Part shown: one piece after another, positions 1 to 9,938 of the stretch
Numbering within the stretch: position 1 is the first letter of the stretch
How the letters are laid out: the number at the start of each line of letters is the position of its first letter
Source of the DNA: Lysobacter alkalisoli
GTDB taxonomy: Bacteria; Pseudomonadota; Gammaproteobacteria; Xanthomonadales; Xanthomonadaceae
Assembly (NCBI RefSeq): GCF_006547045.1
Contig: NZ_CP041242.1
Span: forward strand, 3,296,001 to 3,360,000
Direction of reading: 5' to 3'
DNA length: 64,000 nucleotides
Notes under the pieces: model-generated
The model's database searches: none
Seen by the model: only the letters and a program-made list of their open reading frames with translations
Told to the model about the DNA's origin: nothing
Made by a program: the position numbers and the translations under genes

Positions 1-1389
1 GCGGACGAGCTGCAGCGGGGTCACTTTCCAGTCGCCCTGGCCGATGCTGGCGTTGACCGTATCGCCGGGGTACCAGCGCTCCCGCCGCATCTGCATCTTG
101 TACTCGGGCGAGGGCAGGATGCCGCCGATCTCGCCGACCAGGTCCACCCCGGTCGGCTCGCCGAAGCCGTACTCGCGCATGTAGTGGGCGAAACGCTCGA
201 TGCCCAGATCCAATGCCAGCTTGTAGTAATAGGTATTGACCGAGTGCGATATCGATTTGCGCAGATCGGTCCAGCCGTGGCCGCCGCGACTGGCGTCGCC
301 CCAGCCGCGACGCACGCCGGGCAGGTAGAACATGCCGGTGGACATCACCCGGTCCTCGGGCTGGCGCATGCCGCTGTCCAGGCCGGCCAGCGCGATCAGC
401 GGCTTGAGCGTGGACCCTGGCGCCACGCCGCCGAGCACCAGGCGGTTGAACAGCGGCCGCGACGGGTTGTCGATCAGCGTCTTGTAGTCGGCGTGCGAGA
501 TGCCGTTGACGAACAGGTTGGTGTCGTAGCCCGGCAGGCTGACCATCGCCAGCACCTCGCCGGTGCGCGGATCCATCGCCACCGCCGCCCCCTCGAACTC
601 GCCGAAGGCATCGGCCATCGCCTGCTGCAGGTCGAGGTCGATGCTCAATCGCAGGTCGGCACCCGGCATCGCCGGCATCCGCCCGACCACTCGCATGGAA
701 CGTCCCTCGACGTTGGTCTCGACCCGCTCGAAACCGACCTGCCCGCGCAGCGCTTCATCGTAGGAGCGCTCGATGCCGGTCTTGCCGATGTGGGTCAGCG
801 CGGCGTTGGCCTCGCCAAGAGTCTTGAGGTCGTCCTCATCGATCCGGCCGACATAGCCGATCACGTGCGAGAGCAGCTCGCCATGCGGGTAGCGGCGGTT
901 GAGGTAGGACACCAGTTCCACGCCCGGGTAGCGCCAGCGGTCGACGGCGAACCGCGCCGCCTCGTCCTCGCTGACCCGCATCTTCAATGTGATCGGGCGA
1001 AAGCCGCGGGTGGTGCGGCGGGCCTTTTCGAACTGCTCGATCTCCTCTTCGGTGAGCGAGAAGATCTCCGCCAGTCCGGGCAGCCACTTGTCCGGGGCGC
1101 CGGCCTCCTCCGGGGTCACGTCGACCCGGAACGCCGGCACGTTGTCGGCGAGGATGCGGCCGTTGCGGTCGTAGATCACCCCACGCGCAGGCACCACCGG
1201 GCGCAGCTTGATCCGGTTGTTCTCCGAGCGGGTGGCGTACTCGTCGTGCTGCAGCACCTGCAGGTTGAAGTACCACCCCGCCAGCACGCCGAGCGCGACC
1301 ACCACCCCGCTGAAGGCCAGCAGGGCGCGGTTGCGGAACTGCTCGGCCTCGGCATGGGAGTTCTTGAGGACGCGGCGATGGGAACGCAT
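1..1389 (-). CDS. mrdA: Penicillin-binding protein 2, transpeptidase of the elongasome (3' part cut by window edge)
   Basis: Class B PBP that cross-links peptidoglycan during lateral wall growth, anchored in the inner membrane and working with RodA and MreBCD. 463 codons lie in the window; the C-terminus with the KTG motif is outside. A single N-terminal membrane segment (about residues 22-42) is followed by the pedestal domain and the transpeptidase domain. The SxxK active site reads PGSTLKP with Ser326, and the SxN motif is SVN at 383-385. The ATG lies 3 bp after the mreD stop, so it is the last or a late gene of the mreBCD operon. The N-terminal sequence and motif order leave little doubt about the family. 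Confidence 0.95.
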   Translation of the reverse strand, partial: MRSHRRVLKNSHAEAEQFRNRALLAFSGVVVALGVLAGWYFNLQVLQHDEYATRSENNRIKLRPVVPARGVIYDRNGRILADNVPAFRVDVTPEEAGAPDKWLPGLAEIFSLTEEEIEQFEKARRTTRGFRPITLKMRVSEDEAARFAVDRWRYPGVELVSYLNRRYPHGELLSHVIGYVGRIDEDDLKTLGEANAALTHIGKTGIERSYDEALRGQVGFERVETNVEGRSMRVVGRMPAMPGADLRLSIDLDLQQAMADAFGEFEGAAVAMDPRTGEVLAMVSLPGYDTNLFVNGISHADYKTLIDNPSRPLFNRLVLGGVAPGSTLKPLIALAGLDSGMRQPEDRVMSTGMFYLPGVRRGWGDASRGGHGWTDLRKSISHSVNTYYYKLALDLGIERFAHYMREYGFGEPTGVDLVGEIGGILPSPEYKMQMRRERWYPGDTVNASIGQGDWKVTPLQLVR

Positions 1390-1392
1390 CGC

Positions 1393-1878
1393 TCAGCCCT
1401 TCCGCCAGTTGCCCTGTCGTGCGGTGTCCATCAGCACGAACACGATCGGCCACAGCAGCATGCCGATCAGGGGCGCCAGCCACGCCGCCGACGGCATCGG
1501 CGTCAGTCCCAGTGCGGCATGCAGGACCCAGGTCAGGATGCGATCGTTGAGCAGCAGGCCGCCAATCGCCAGCGCCTGTTGCGACATCGGGAAGAACCGC
1601 AGGCGGGCGCGGAAGCGTTGCAGGATGTAGGCCATCACCACCAGCCGCAGCGCCTGCTCGCCGAACAGGCCGCCGAAGGCGAGATCGGCCAGCAGGCCGG
1701 TGATGAAGGCGAAACCCAGGCCACGACGTTCGGGATCCTCGATCACCCAATAGGCCACCACCAGCGCCAGCCAGTACGGCCGCAGCGGCTGGATCGCCGG
1801 CGGCAGCGGCAGCAGGCCCAGCAGCAGCGCCAGCACGATGCTGACCGGCATCACCCAGTGACGGCGGGGACGGCTCAT
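1393..1878 (-). CDS. mreD: Rod shape-determining membrane protein MreD
   Basis: Integral inner-membrane component of the elongasome. The 161-residue product is almost wholly hydrophobic with about five predicted membrane segments and carries the family-typical central GLLADLAFGGLFGEQAL stretch. It starts with ATGA overlapping the mreC stop (1875-1878) and ends 3 bp before mrdA, so translation is probably coupled along mreC-mreD-mrdA. Length is as usual for the family. Confidence 0.93.
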   Translation of the reverse strand: MSRPRRHWVMPVSIVLALLLGLLPLPPAIQPLRPYWLALVVAYWVIEDPERRGLGFAFITGLLADLAFGGLFGEQALRLVVMAYILQRFRARLRFFPMSQQALAIGGLLLNDRILTWVLHAALGLTPMPSAAWLAPLIGMLLWPIVFVLMDTARQGNWRKG

Positions 1879-2858
1879 GGCCGGCGCTCCTGCGGCGCAT
1901 CCGCGGCCGGTGATCGGGGAATGGCCGCGGGCTCGGCACCCGGGGTGGCATCGTCCTCCTCCCCGGCTCCAGCCTCGGGCTGCTGCTGTTGCGCCTGTTG
2001 CGCCTGCCGCTCCTGACCCCGCCTCTCGCGCAACAGCAATACGTTGCGGCCCCTGTCGAGCTGCGCGGCCGGGGTGACCACGCCGAGCAGGAACGCCCGG
2101 CTGTCATCGGGTTCCAGGGCAGTGATGGTGCCGACCAGGAAGCCGGCCGGAAAACGCCCGCCCAGGCCCGAGGTAACCACCGAGTCGCCGACCTCGATCT
2201 CGCTCGACATCGGAATGTTCTGCAATTCGAGCCGGTCGCGCCTGCCGGTGCCGTAGGCGACCAGGCGCACGCCATTGCGGGCCACGCTCACCGGCACCGC
2301 ATGCGAGGCATCGGTCAGCAGCAGCACGGTGGCGTGCATCGGCGTGGTATCGATCACCTGCCCCATCAGGCCACCGGCATCGATCACGCTCTGGCCAAGG
2401 CGGACGCCGTCGCTGCTGCCGGCATCGAGCACCAGCCGCTGGCGGGTCGGGTCGAGGTCGATGTCGAGGATCGAGGCCAACTGCACGTCGAGCTGGCCGT
2501 GCTCGGCCGCGCCCATCAGTTCGCGCAGACGCGCGTTCTCGACCGAGACCGTCTGCAGGCGGGCAAGGCGGGCATTGTTGACCAGGGCCTCGTTGCGCAG
2601 GCGCGCGTTCTCGGCGGTGAGCTGGCTGAGGGTGCCGGCGTCGGCCTGGACCTTGTGCACCAGTTGCCCCGGCCAGCCCGCCACCATCCACAACGGCTGT
2701 ACCAGCACCGTGGCCTGCTTGCGGGCGTTGTTGAGCCAGCCGCCGCGGTGGTCGAGCACGATCAGCACCATCGCCAACGCCAGATAGCCCAGCAACCAGA
2801 GCGTCCCGGCGACTTCACCGGAGCGATGGGATGAGCTGGAACCGGCGTAGGAGGGCAC
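1875..2858 (-). CDS. mreC: Rod shape-determining protein MreC
   Basis: Periplasmic scaffold of the elongasome that links MreB/MreD to PBP2. A short cytoplasmic N-terminus is followed by one membrane helix (about residues 19-36), a coiled coil and the double beta-barrel MreC domain (conserved VV(T)SGLGGRFPAGF stretch). I place the start at a GTG (2856-2858) giving VPSYAGSSSSHRSG, because the open frame further upstream is of poor composition; no strong ribosome binding site is visible, so this start is uncertain. The product would be 327 residues. The C-terminus is low-complexity, rich in Gln, Pro, Ala and Glu. There is a 139-bp gap to mreB. Confidence 0.88.
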   Translation of the reverse strand: MPSYAGSSSSHRSGEVAGTLWLLGYLALAMVLIVLDHRGGWLNNARKQATVLVQPLWMVAGWPGQLVHKVQADAGTLSQLTAENARLRNEALVNNARLARLQTVSVENARLRELMGAAEHGQLDVQLASILDIDLDPTRQRLVLDAGSSDGVRLGQSVIDAGGLMGQVIDTTPMHATVLLLTDASHAVPVSVARNGVRLVAYGTGRRDRLELQNIPMSSEIEVGDSVVTSGLGGRFPAGFLVGTITALEPDDSRAFLLGVVTPAAQLDRGRNVLLLRERRGQERQAQQAQQQQPEAGAGEEDDATPGAEPAAIPRSPAADAPQERRP

Positions 2859-2965
2859 TGAAGACCAGTCGAGAGTAGATAGCAGTGAGAAAAGAGTGTA
2901 ACCGGCGCCCCAGGCTCGGTTCCGGGGCCGTTGGAAAAGCGCCCGGCCTGAAACGGTGCCGGATT

Positions 2966-2983
2966 CGGGCCACGGATGGCCCG
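2966..2983 (-). other. Hairpin between mreB and mreC
   Basis: A perfect 7-bp inverted repeat (CGGGCCA/TGGCCCG, 4-nt loop) lies 15-32 bp after the mreB stop. There is no T-run, so it is not a clear terminator; it may process or attenuate the mreB-mreC transcript, which would fit the higher need for MreB. Function is inferred only. Confidence 0.4.
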
Positions 2984-2997
2984 TCCCCGAATACAAA

Positions 2998-4134
<1,137 letters not shown>

Positions 4135-4295
4135 TCACGCTGCGGTCGGGGCTCATGCCCAACCGGCACCCTTGTCCGGACCGCTCCATCCCCGTTCAGG
4201 CTGGCCGGCCGGACATCCAGCCGCTACCCTTTCCGGGTTTGCCCCTCCGGGGGCCCTGTTCCCGGCGGCCCAGCCGCCCCTCACCGGTACCCCCG

Positions 4296-5228
4296 ATGTC
4301 CGCTCTGATCTGTGGCTCACTGGCCTACGACACCATCATGGTCTTCCCGGACCAGTTCAAGAACCACATCCTGCCGGACAAGGTGCACATCCTGAACGTG
4401 TCGTTCCTGGTCCCGCGCATGCGCCGCGAGTTCGGCGGCTGCGCCGGCAACATCGCCTACAACCTCAAGCTGCTCGGCGGCGATCCGATCCCGATGGCGA
4501 CTGTCGGCCAGGACTTCGATCCCTACCGCGAATGGTTCGAGGAACAGGAGATCCGCCTCGACCAGGTCAAGGTACTCGACGACCTGTTCACCCCGCAGGC
4601 CTTCATCACCACCGACCACGACAACAACCAGATCACCGCGTTCCATCCCGGCGCGATGATGCGCAGCTACGAGAACCACGTGAAGAACGTGGCGGGCGTG
4701 AGCTTCGGCATCGTCAGCCCGGACGGCCGCGAGGGCATGATCCAGAATGCGGAAGAGTTCGCCGAACTCGGCATCCCCTTCATTTTCGATCCCGGCCAGG
4801 CGATGCCGCTGTTCAATGGCGAGGAGTTGCGCTCCTTCATCGAGCAGGCCGACTACGTCACCGTCAACGACTACGAGTCCAACCTGCTGCAGGAACGCAC
4901 CGGCTGGAACGAAGACGAGATCGTCAAGCGGGTCAAGGCCTACATCACCACCCGCGGTCCGCAGGGCGCGGACATCCACACCCCCGGCGAGACCCTCCAC
5001 GTGCCGCCCGCGCACGAGCGCCGCGTCACCGATCCGACCGGCTGCGGCGATGCCTTCCGCGCCGGGCTGATCTTCGGCATCGAAAAGGGCTACGACTGGA
5101 TGACCATCGGCCGCATCGGCAACCTGATGGGCGCGCTCAAGGTGGAGCATCCGGGCACCCAGAACCAGCGCTTCGACTACGACGAGTTCGCCGAGCAGTT
5201 CAAGCAGCAGTTCGGCTACGCGCTGTAA
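4296..5228 (+). CDS. PfkB-family carbohydrate/nucleoside kinase (adenosine kinase-like)
   Basis: Cytoplasmic ATP-dependent kinase of the ribokinase/PfkB superfamily, 310 residues. The N-terminal substrate region has GGCAGNIAYN and the C-terminal PfkB signature is DPTGCGDAFRAG, whose GxGD supplies the anion hole and catalytic Asp. Xanthomonad homologues are usually annotated as adenosine kinase or carbohydrate kinase; the substrate cannot be fixed from sequence. The ATG at 4296 starts MSALICGSLAYDTI, the expected first beta-strand; the open frame upstream to 4062 lacks such homology. The 251-bp region to mreB must hold both divergent promoters; I could not assign them. Confidence 0.85.
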   Translation: MSALICGSLAYDTIMVFPDQFKNHILPDKVHILNVSFLVPRMRREFGGCAGNIAYNLKLLGGDPIPMATVGQDFDPYREWFEEQEIRLDQVKVLDDLFTPQAFITTDHDNNQITAFHPGAMMRSYENHVKNVAGVSFGIVSPDGREGMIQNAEEFAELGIPFIFDPGQAMPLFNGEELRSFIEQADYVTVNDYESNLLQERTGWNEDEIVKRVKAYITTRGPQGADIHTPGETLHVPPAHERRVTDPTGCGDAFRAGLIFGIEKGYDWMTIGRIGNLMGALKVEHPGTQNQRFDYDEFAEQFKQQFGYAL

Positions 5229-5246
5229 GGGACTCGGGAAAACACC

Positions 5247-5332
5247 GTAGCCCGGGTAAGGCCGGAGGCCGCACCCGGGGTGCCATACCGACTGCGGTGA
5301 GCCCCGGGTGCGCTGCGCTTACCCCGGGCTAC
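5247..5332. repeat. Palindromic intergenic repeat, TAGCCCGGGTAAG family, copy 1
   Basis: Imperfect inverted repeat that begins GTAGCCCGGGTAAG and ends with its near complement, between the convergent kinase and lipoprotein genes. The same boundary sequence recurs at 27644-27711. It may also act as a bidirectional terminator. Elements of this type are common between genes of xanthomonads. Confidence 0.75.
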
Positions 5333-5342
5333 CCTGCCGCAC

Positions 5343-6071
5343 TCAGTTCCACTCCGGCAGGTTCTCCGGCGCGAGGCCGCCGACCTCGAAGGCGGCGGTG
5401 CGGGTGCCGCCGGCCTTGACCGGAAACTCGATCTCGATGAGCTGCGCCTGCTTCGCGGTGCGCCAGAGCATCTTCTCGTCCTCGATGAACATCGCGATCG
5501 CCTCGTCGGTCTTCGGCCGGCGGGCGTCGACGCGCTTGGGCTCGGCGTCGTCGACCTTCATCTTCACCTTGCAGCCGCCGTAGCAGTCGAAATCGCCGGC
5601 CTCCAGCACCAGGTAGCTGCTGGTGCCCCACTCGGGGTTGTCGCGGAAGATCAGCTGCACCGGCCTGGCACCGCTGCCGTCGGTGTCGACGCGGTCGCGG
5701 GCGAAGATCGAGGCCGACACCTGGGTGCCGTCCTTGAACGGCTGGCGCTGGTAGGTCCACAGGGCTTGCAGACGCGCTTGCTCGCGCTGCTCGAGCGCCC
5801 TGGCCCGGGCCTGCTCGTACTGTTCGGCGATACGCTCGGCGGCCTCGCTGCCGGGATACTCGGCATTGAGGATGTCGCCGTGGGCCCGGGCCAGGGTCCA
5901 GTTGCCATCGGCGTAGGCCTTGTCGAACTCCTTCGCCATCGCTTCGGCGGCCTGTTCGCGTGCCTGCGCGCGGGCGGCACGCTCGGCTTCCGGGTCGGCC
6001 TTCGGGCCGCAAGCGGCGAGTGCGGCCAGCAGGGCCACGGCAAGGGCGGTACGCAGGGCGGTATGGATCAT
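5343..6071 (-). CDS. Lipoprotein of unknown function
   Basis: 242 residues. The N-terminal signal ends in the lipobox LAAC, so the protein is probably a diacylated periplasmic or outer-membrane lipoprotein. An Ala/Glu/Arg-rich helical segment with coiled-coil character (about residues 25-100) precedes a globular beta-rich domain with a CYGGC pair. I do not recognise a family beyond conserved xanthomonad hypothetical proteins. The ATG at 6071 was preferred because GAGG lies 8 nt upstream; an in-frame ATG at 6077 and the open frame to 6107 are alternatives. Confidence 0.75.
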   Translation of the reverse strand: MIHTALRTALAVALLAALAACGPKADPEAERAARAQAREQAAEAMAKEFDKAYADGNWTLARAHGDILNAEYPGSEAAERIAEQYEQARARALEQREQARLQALWTYQRQPFKDGTQVSASIFARDRVDTDGSGARPVQLIFRDNPEWGTSSYLVLEAGDFDCYGGCKVKMKVDDAEPKRVDARRPKTDEAIAMFIEDEKMLWRTAKQAQLIEIEFPVKAGGTRTAAFEVGGLAPENLPEWN

Positions 6072-6143
6072 CGGCATGTCCTCGTTCAACGGCAACTCAT
6101 TCGCCACCGGCTCGTGTCGTCATCCCCGTATAGCACTTCACCG

Positions 6144-6252
6144 CGGCCAAATGGCCGATTGCGGGGATCCATGGGCGTTCGCATGGCGACCGCGCCCTGG
6201 ACCGCCGCCAGCAGGCGGCGGCACGACAAGCCAACCCACTCTCGCGGGAGTG
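6144..6252. other. Hairpin-rich gap downstream of the M1 peptidase gene
   Basis: Three short perfect hairpins lie in this intergenic stretch: 6144-6157 (6-bp stem), 6202-6221 (8-bp stem, AGCA loop) and 6237-6252 (5-bp stem). The one at 6202-6221 sits 41 bp after the peptidase stop and could end its transcript, although no T-run follows. Confidence 0.4.
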
Positions 6253-6261
6253 ACGAGGCAA

Positions 6262-8187
6262 TTACTGCGACTTCGCCTTCGCGATCACCGCCTCGACCGA
6301 GCCGGTAGTGATCGGGTGGTAGCCGGGACGCGCCTTCTCGAACACCGTCTCGGCCAACTGCAGGCCTTCCGGCGTTTTCACCAGCGCTTCGTAGGTCGGC
6401 ATGATCAATTTGCGGCGGCCGATCTTCTCGAGGAACACCTCGACCGCCGGGTTGACATGGTCGTAGCCGCTGCGCACCGCGAGCGGATACCAGCGCATGG
6501 CGATCTCGCCGTTGGCGGTTCCGGTGAAGGCATAGGCGGCATCGAGCGCGGACAGTTGTTCGACCGACAGCGTTTCCGGCATGCCCTCGACGAAGTGCAC
6601 CCACTCCTGTGTGCTCCAACCGCCGGTCAGCGACTTGTCCGGCAGGACGCCGTCGGCCAGCCAGGCAGCGCGGGCGGCATCGACCGCGTCGAAGCGCGGC
6701 GAAACGATCTTCGGCGCGTTGTCCGGAATGCCCGGCTCATGGATCCACTGTTCGACCTCGTCCATCGACACCTTGCCCGGATGCCTGTCGATCAGATTCT
6801 CCTTCAGGTACTCCACGAAGGTGGCGGTCGGGATGCTCTGGAAAGCGAAGTGGTCGAAGTAGCCACGCAGGAACGGATCGAAGTCCTCGCGGCCGAAGCG
6901 CTGCTCCAGGAACTGCAGGAACCACGCGCCCTTGGTGTAGACGGTCGCGCTGCTCGACGCATCCGGGTCCTTGACCGTGCCCGGACGCTGGGCCAGCACC
7001 TGCAGCGCCGGGTCGAGTTCGGCGTACTCGACCGCCAGCTCGTTGCGCTCGATCACGTTTTCCATGTCGGCGCGATCCTTGCCGTACAGCTCCTCGATGA
7101 TGCGGTTCTCGACATAGCTGGTGAAGCCTTCGTTGAGCCAGCCGTCCCGCGGCGTGGAGAAGGTCACCAGGTTGCCCGACCAGCTGTGCGCGAGCTCGTG
7201 CGCGATCAACCCGACCAGCGACTTGTCGCCGACGATCACGGTCGGGGTGATGAAGCTCAGGCGCGGATTCTCCATGCCGCCGTACGGGAACGACGGCGGC
7301 AGCACCAGCATGTCGTAACGCTCCCAGCGGTAGGGGCCGTACAGCTGCTCGGTGACCTCGATCATCTTCTCGGTGTCGGCGAACTCGGCCACCGATCTGT
7401 CGACCGCGGACGGCTCGGCCCAGACGCCACTGCGTCCGCTGATCGGCTTGAACACCAGATCGCCGGCGGCGATCGCGAGCAGGTAGGACGGGATCGGCTG
7501 CGGCATGGCGAAGTGGTAGTCGCCGTCACGCTCCGCAGCCGGATCGTTGTCGGCGCTCATCAGCACCATCGCATCCTTCGGCGAGGTGACGTGCGCGGTG
7601 TAGGTGAAGCGCACCCGCGGGGTGTCCTGCAGCGGCACCCACGAACGCGCGTGGATCTGCTGCGACTGGCTGAACATGAAAGGCGTCTTGCCGCCCTCGG
7701 TCATCGCCGGGGTCAGCCATTGCAGCCCGGACGCCTCCGGCGAGGTGGTGTAGGTGACGCGGATGCGCGGGTTGCGCTCGGGCGCGGCGATGGTCAGCTT
7801 GCTGCCCAGGATGTCGTGAGCCTCGTCGACGACGAAGGTCAGGTCCTTCCACTTGCCATCCGGGAGTTCACCGACAACCTTCTCGATCGCCAGGTCGCGG
7901 GTGTCGAGCACCAGCCGGCCGGCGGCCGGATCGACCCAGTCGAGGGTGTAGGTGGCGCTGCCGGTGAGCTGGCGGTTGTCGAAATCGACATCCAATGCCA
8001 GCGCCAGGTCCTTGATCCGGACCGAGTCGGGCTCGGCGTAGGAGGTTTCGTCGTGTTCGGCGGCCACGGCACTGCCCTGGGCATCAGAGGGGGCGGCGAC
8101 AGGATCGACCGTCGGCGCGGCCTGTTCGGAAGAACAGCCGGCAGCGAGCGCGACGGCAAGGCACAGGGTCAGCAGGGAAGAGCGCAT
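6262..8187 (-). CDS. M1-family zinc aminopeptidase, lipoprotein (leukotriene A4 hydrolase-like)
   Basis: Zinc metallopeptidase expected to remove N-terminal residues from peptides at the cell envelope. The 641-residue product starts with a lipoprotein signal (lipobox Cys18, AAGC). The N-terminal beta-saddle domain is followed by the exopeptidase motif GGMENP (303-308) and the zinc site HELAH (330-334) with the third ligand Glu353 in WLNEGFTSY. The C-terminal helical domain resembles leukotriene A4 hydrolase. The start at 8187 is set by the lipoprotein signal; the upstream extension to 8337 has no signal character. All catalytic residues are present. Confidence 0.92.
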   Translation of the reverse strand: MRSSLLTLCLAVALAAGCSSEQAAPTVDPVAAPSDAQGSAVAAEHDETSYAEPDSVRIKDLALALDVDFDNRQLTGSATYTLDWVDPAAGRLVLDTRDLAIEKVVGELPDGKWKDLTFVVDEAHDILGSKLTIAAPERNPRIRVTYTTSPEASGLQWLTPAMTEGGKTPFMFSQSQQIHARSWVPLQDTPRVRFTYTAHVTSPKDAMVLMSADNDPAAERDGDYHFAMPQPIPSYLLAIAAGDLVFKPISGRSGVWAEPSAVDRSVAEFADTEKMIEVTEQLYGPYRWERYDMLVLPPSFPYGGMENPRLSFITPTVIVGDKSLVGLIAHELAHSWSGNLVTFSTPRDGWLNEGFTSYVENRIIEELYGKDRADMENVIERNELAVEYAELDPALQVLAQRPGTVKDPDASSSATVYTKGAWFLQFLEQRFGREDFDPFLRGYFDHFAFQSIPTATFVEYLKENLIDRHPGKVSMDEVEQWIHEPGIPDNAPKIVSPRFDAVDAARAAWLADGVLPDKSLTGGWSTQEWVHFVEGMPETLSVEQLSALDAAYAFTGTANGEIAMRWYPLAVRSGYDHVNPAVEVFLEKIGRRKLIMPTYEALVKTPEGLQLAETVFEKARPGYHPITTGSVEAVIAKAKSQ

Positions 8188-8381
8188 GCGCAGGTCCACG
8201 GATACGGATGAACCTCCGAGTTTAGCGCCTTGCCCGCCCGGCCTCATCCCAACCCCGCTCCGCGCCCCGGCCCTCAGGCATAGCCTTCGGGCGTTCGACA
8301 GCACGCGCGCCAGTGGCGTGAAACGGTGCTGTCTCACCCCACAAGCGGGACAGGGGCTTTGAGCGTTGCGGCCTTTGAAAG

Positions 8382-8407
8382 CCCCTCTCCCGTTTACGGG
8401 AGAGGGG
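8382..8407. terminator. Palindromic repeat/hairpin downstream of ubiE
   Basis: A perfect 11-bp stem (CCCCTCTCCCG/CGGGAGAGGGG) with a TTTA loop lies 19 bp beyond the ubiE stop. It may terminate ubiE. The sequence, with the following GGTTGGGGTGAGGG, also matches a widespread xanthomonad REP-like motif as I remember it. Confidence 0.65.
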
Positions 8408-8425
8408 TTGGGGTGAGGGTCCGCT

Positions 8426-9196
8426 TCAAACCTTGTAGCCGGTGTGGATCGCGCAGATCCCGCCGGACAGGTTGCGGTAGCGGCAGCGGGCGAAGCCGGC
8501 CGTCTCCATCATCGCCTGCAGTTCGGCCTGCGGCGGGTGCTTGCGGATGCTCTCGGCGAGGTACTGGTAGCTGTCGCTGTCGTTCGCGAACAACTTGCCC
8601 AGCGCCGGCATCACCTTGAACGAGTGGAAGTCGTAGAGCGGCCTGAACCAGTCGGCCTTGACCTCGGAGAACTCCAGCACCCGCGCCTGTCCGCCGACCT
8701 TGAGCACGCGATGCATCTCGCGCAGCGCGGCATCCTTGTCGGTGACGTTGCGCAGGCCGAAGGCGATCGTGACCAGGTCGAAGCTGGCATCCGGGAACGG
8801 CAGCGTTTCGGCGTTCATCTGCACGTACTCGAAGCCGGCGACCCGGCCGATGTCGGTCATCCGATCGCGACCGACCCGCAGCATCTCGCCGTTGATATCG
8901 CCCAACACGATACTGCCGGTCTCGCCGACGCGGTCGCGCAGCAGCAGGGCGATGTCGCCGGTGCCGCCGGCCAGGTCGAGCACGCGGTCGCCGCGCCTGA
9001 CCTGGGCGGTGGCGACGAAGTAGCGCTTCCAGACCCGGTGGATGCCCAGGCTCATCAGGTCGTTCATCAGGTCGTACTTGCCGGCGACCGAGGAGAACAC
9101 CTCACCGACCAGCTTCTGCTTTTCGCCGACCGGCACGTCACGGAAGCCGAAATGGGTGGTGCCGGAAGTGTGCTGTTTGGAAGGCTGCTCGCTCAT
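8426..9196 (-). CDS. ubiE: Ubiquinone/menaquinone C-methyltransferase UbiE
   Basis: SAM-dependent C-methyltransferase of quinone biosynthesis, 256 residues, cytoplasmic. The N-terminus has HFGFRDVPVGEK and VFSSVAGKYDLMNDLMSLG, the first UbiE signature; the SAM-binding motif I is VLDLAGGTGDIALLL, and the second signature is around NPPGGICAIHTGYKV at the C-terminus. The ATG at 9196 gives the expected MSEQ N-terminus, and the open frame upstream runs into the repeat at 9263-9360. Single gene divergent from the acetyltransferase. Confidence 0.96.
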   Translation of the reverse strand: MSEQPSKQHTSGTTHFGFRDVPVGEKQKLVGEVFSSVAGKYDLMNDLMSLGIHRVWKRYFVATAQVRRGDRVLDLAGGTGDIALLLRDRVGETGSIVLGDINGEMLRVGRDRMTDIGRVAGFEYVQMNAETLPFPDASFDLVTIAFGLRNVTDKDAALREMHRVLKVGGQARVLEFSEVKADWFRPLYDFHSFKVMPALGKLFANDSDSYQYLAESIRKHPPQAELQAMMETAGFARCRYRNLSGGICAIHTGYKV

Positions 9197-9262
9197 GGAT
9201 GGAATTGTCGCCGATCCGGGGCGAAAAAACCGGCCATTGATCTGTTCTCCGCGCGGGGAGCC

Positions 9263-9360
9263 GGTGACCATGCGGTTTGCGTGACACGCCGTAAACCCAT
9301 CCATGGGGGCTCGACTGCGGCATCCATGCCGCAGACGGTCACGCAAACCGCATGGCCACC
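9263..9360. repeat. 98-bp palindromic repeat element between ubiE and the GNAT gene
   Basis: Two 23-nt arms (9263-9285 and 9338-9360) pair with one mismatch. The 52-nt centre holds another perfect hairpin, 9315-9334 (CTGCGGCAT/ATGCCGCAG, 2-nt loop). It occupies most of the divergent promoter region of ubiE and the acetyltransferase gene. It resembles a dispersed xanthomonad repeat, but I cannot count genomic copies from here. Confidence 0.75.
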
Positions 9361-9419
9361 GACTCCTGGACACGCTCCCGTAGCTCGTGGAAAAGCAAAC
9401 CCACTGGCATCATGACGCC

Positions 9420-9938
9420 ATGATCGACACTCCCGCCCTGCGCTGGCACCTCGCCCGCTTCACCGATCTGAGCGCCGACCACCTCTACGACCTGCTGCGC
9501 CTGCGCAGCGAGGTGTTCGTGGTCGAACAGGACTGTGCCTACCTCGACATCGACGGCAAGGATCGCCATCCCGAAGCCTGGCATCTGCTCGGCCTCGCGC
9601 CCGACGGCTCGCTGGTTGCCTATCTGCGGATCATGCCGCCGGGCCTCGGCCACGGCAGCGGCGACTTCGCCGAACCCAGCATCGGCCGCGTGGTCACCGC
9701 GCCGGGCTGGCGCGGCAAGGGCCTGGGCGACCCGCTGCTGCGCGAAGGCATCGCCCTGGCCGAGCGCGAATGGCCCGGCACGCCGATCCGCCTTGGCGCC
9801 CAGTCGCACCTGCAGCATTACTACGCCCGGCACGGCTTCGTACCGGCGTCGGAACCCTACGTCGAGGACGGCATCCCGCATGTCGAGATGCTTCGCCCCG
9901 GGCACCACGAGACACACCCGCACAAGGAACCGTCATGA
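9420..9938 (+). CDS. GNAT-family N-acetyltransferase, ElaA type
   Basis: Acetyl-CoA-dependent acetyltransferase of unknown substrate, 172 residues, cytoplasmic. The N-terminus (LYDLLRLRSEVFVVEQDC, then YLDIDGKD) is the ElaA signature, and the acetyl-CoA loop is VVTAPGWRGKGLG. The start at ATG 9420 matches the family N-terminus; a GTG at 9387 would add eleven residues. It overlaps the deaminase gene by ATGA (9935-9938), so the two are translated together. Confidence 0.87.
   Translation: MIDTPALRWHLARFTDLSADHLYDLLRLRSEVFVVEQDCAYLDIDGKDRHPEAWHLLGLAPDGSLVAYLRIMPPGLGHGSGDFAEPSIGRVVTAPGWRGKGLGDPLLREGIALAEREWPGTPIRLGAQSHLQHYYARHGFVPASEPYVEDGIPHVEMLRPGHHETHPHKEPS

Noticed and set aside
184-2016. 610-codon plus-strand open frame over mrdA and mreD
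   Set aside because: Antisense to clear homologues of PBP2 and MreD.
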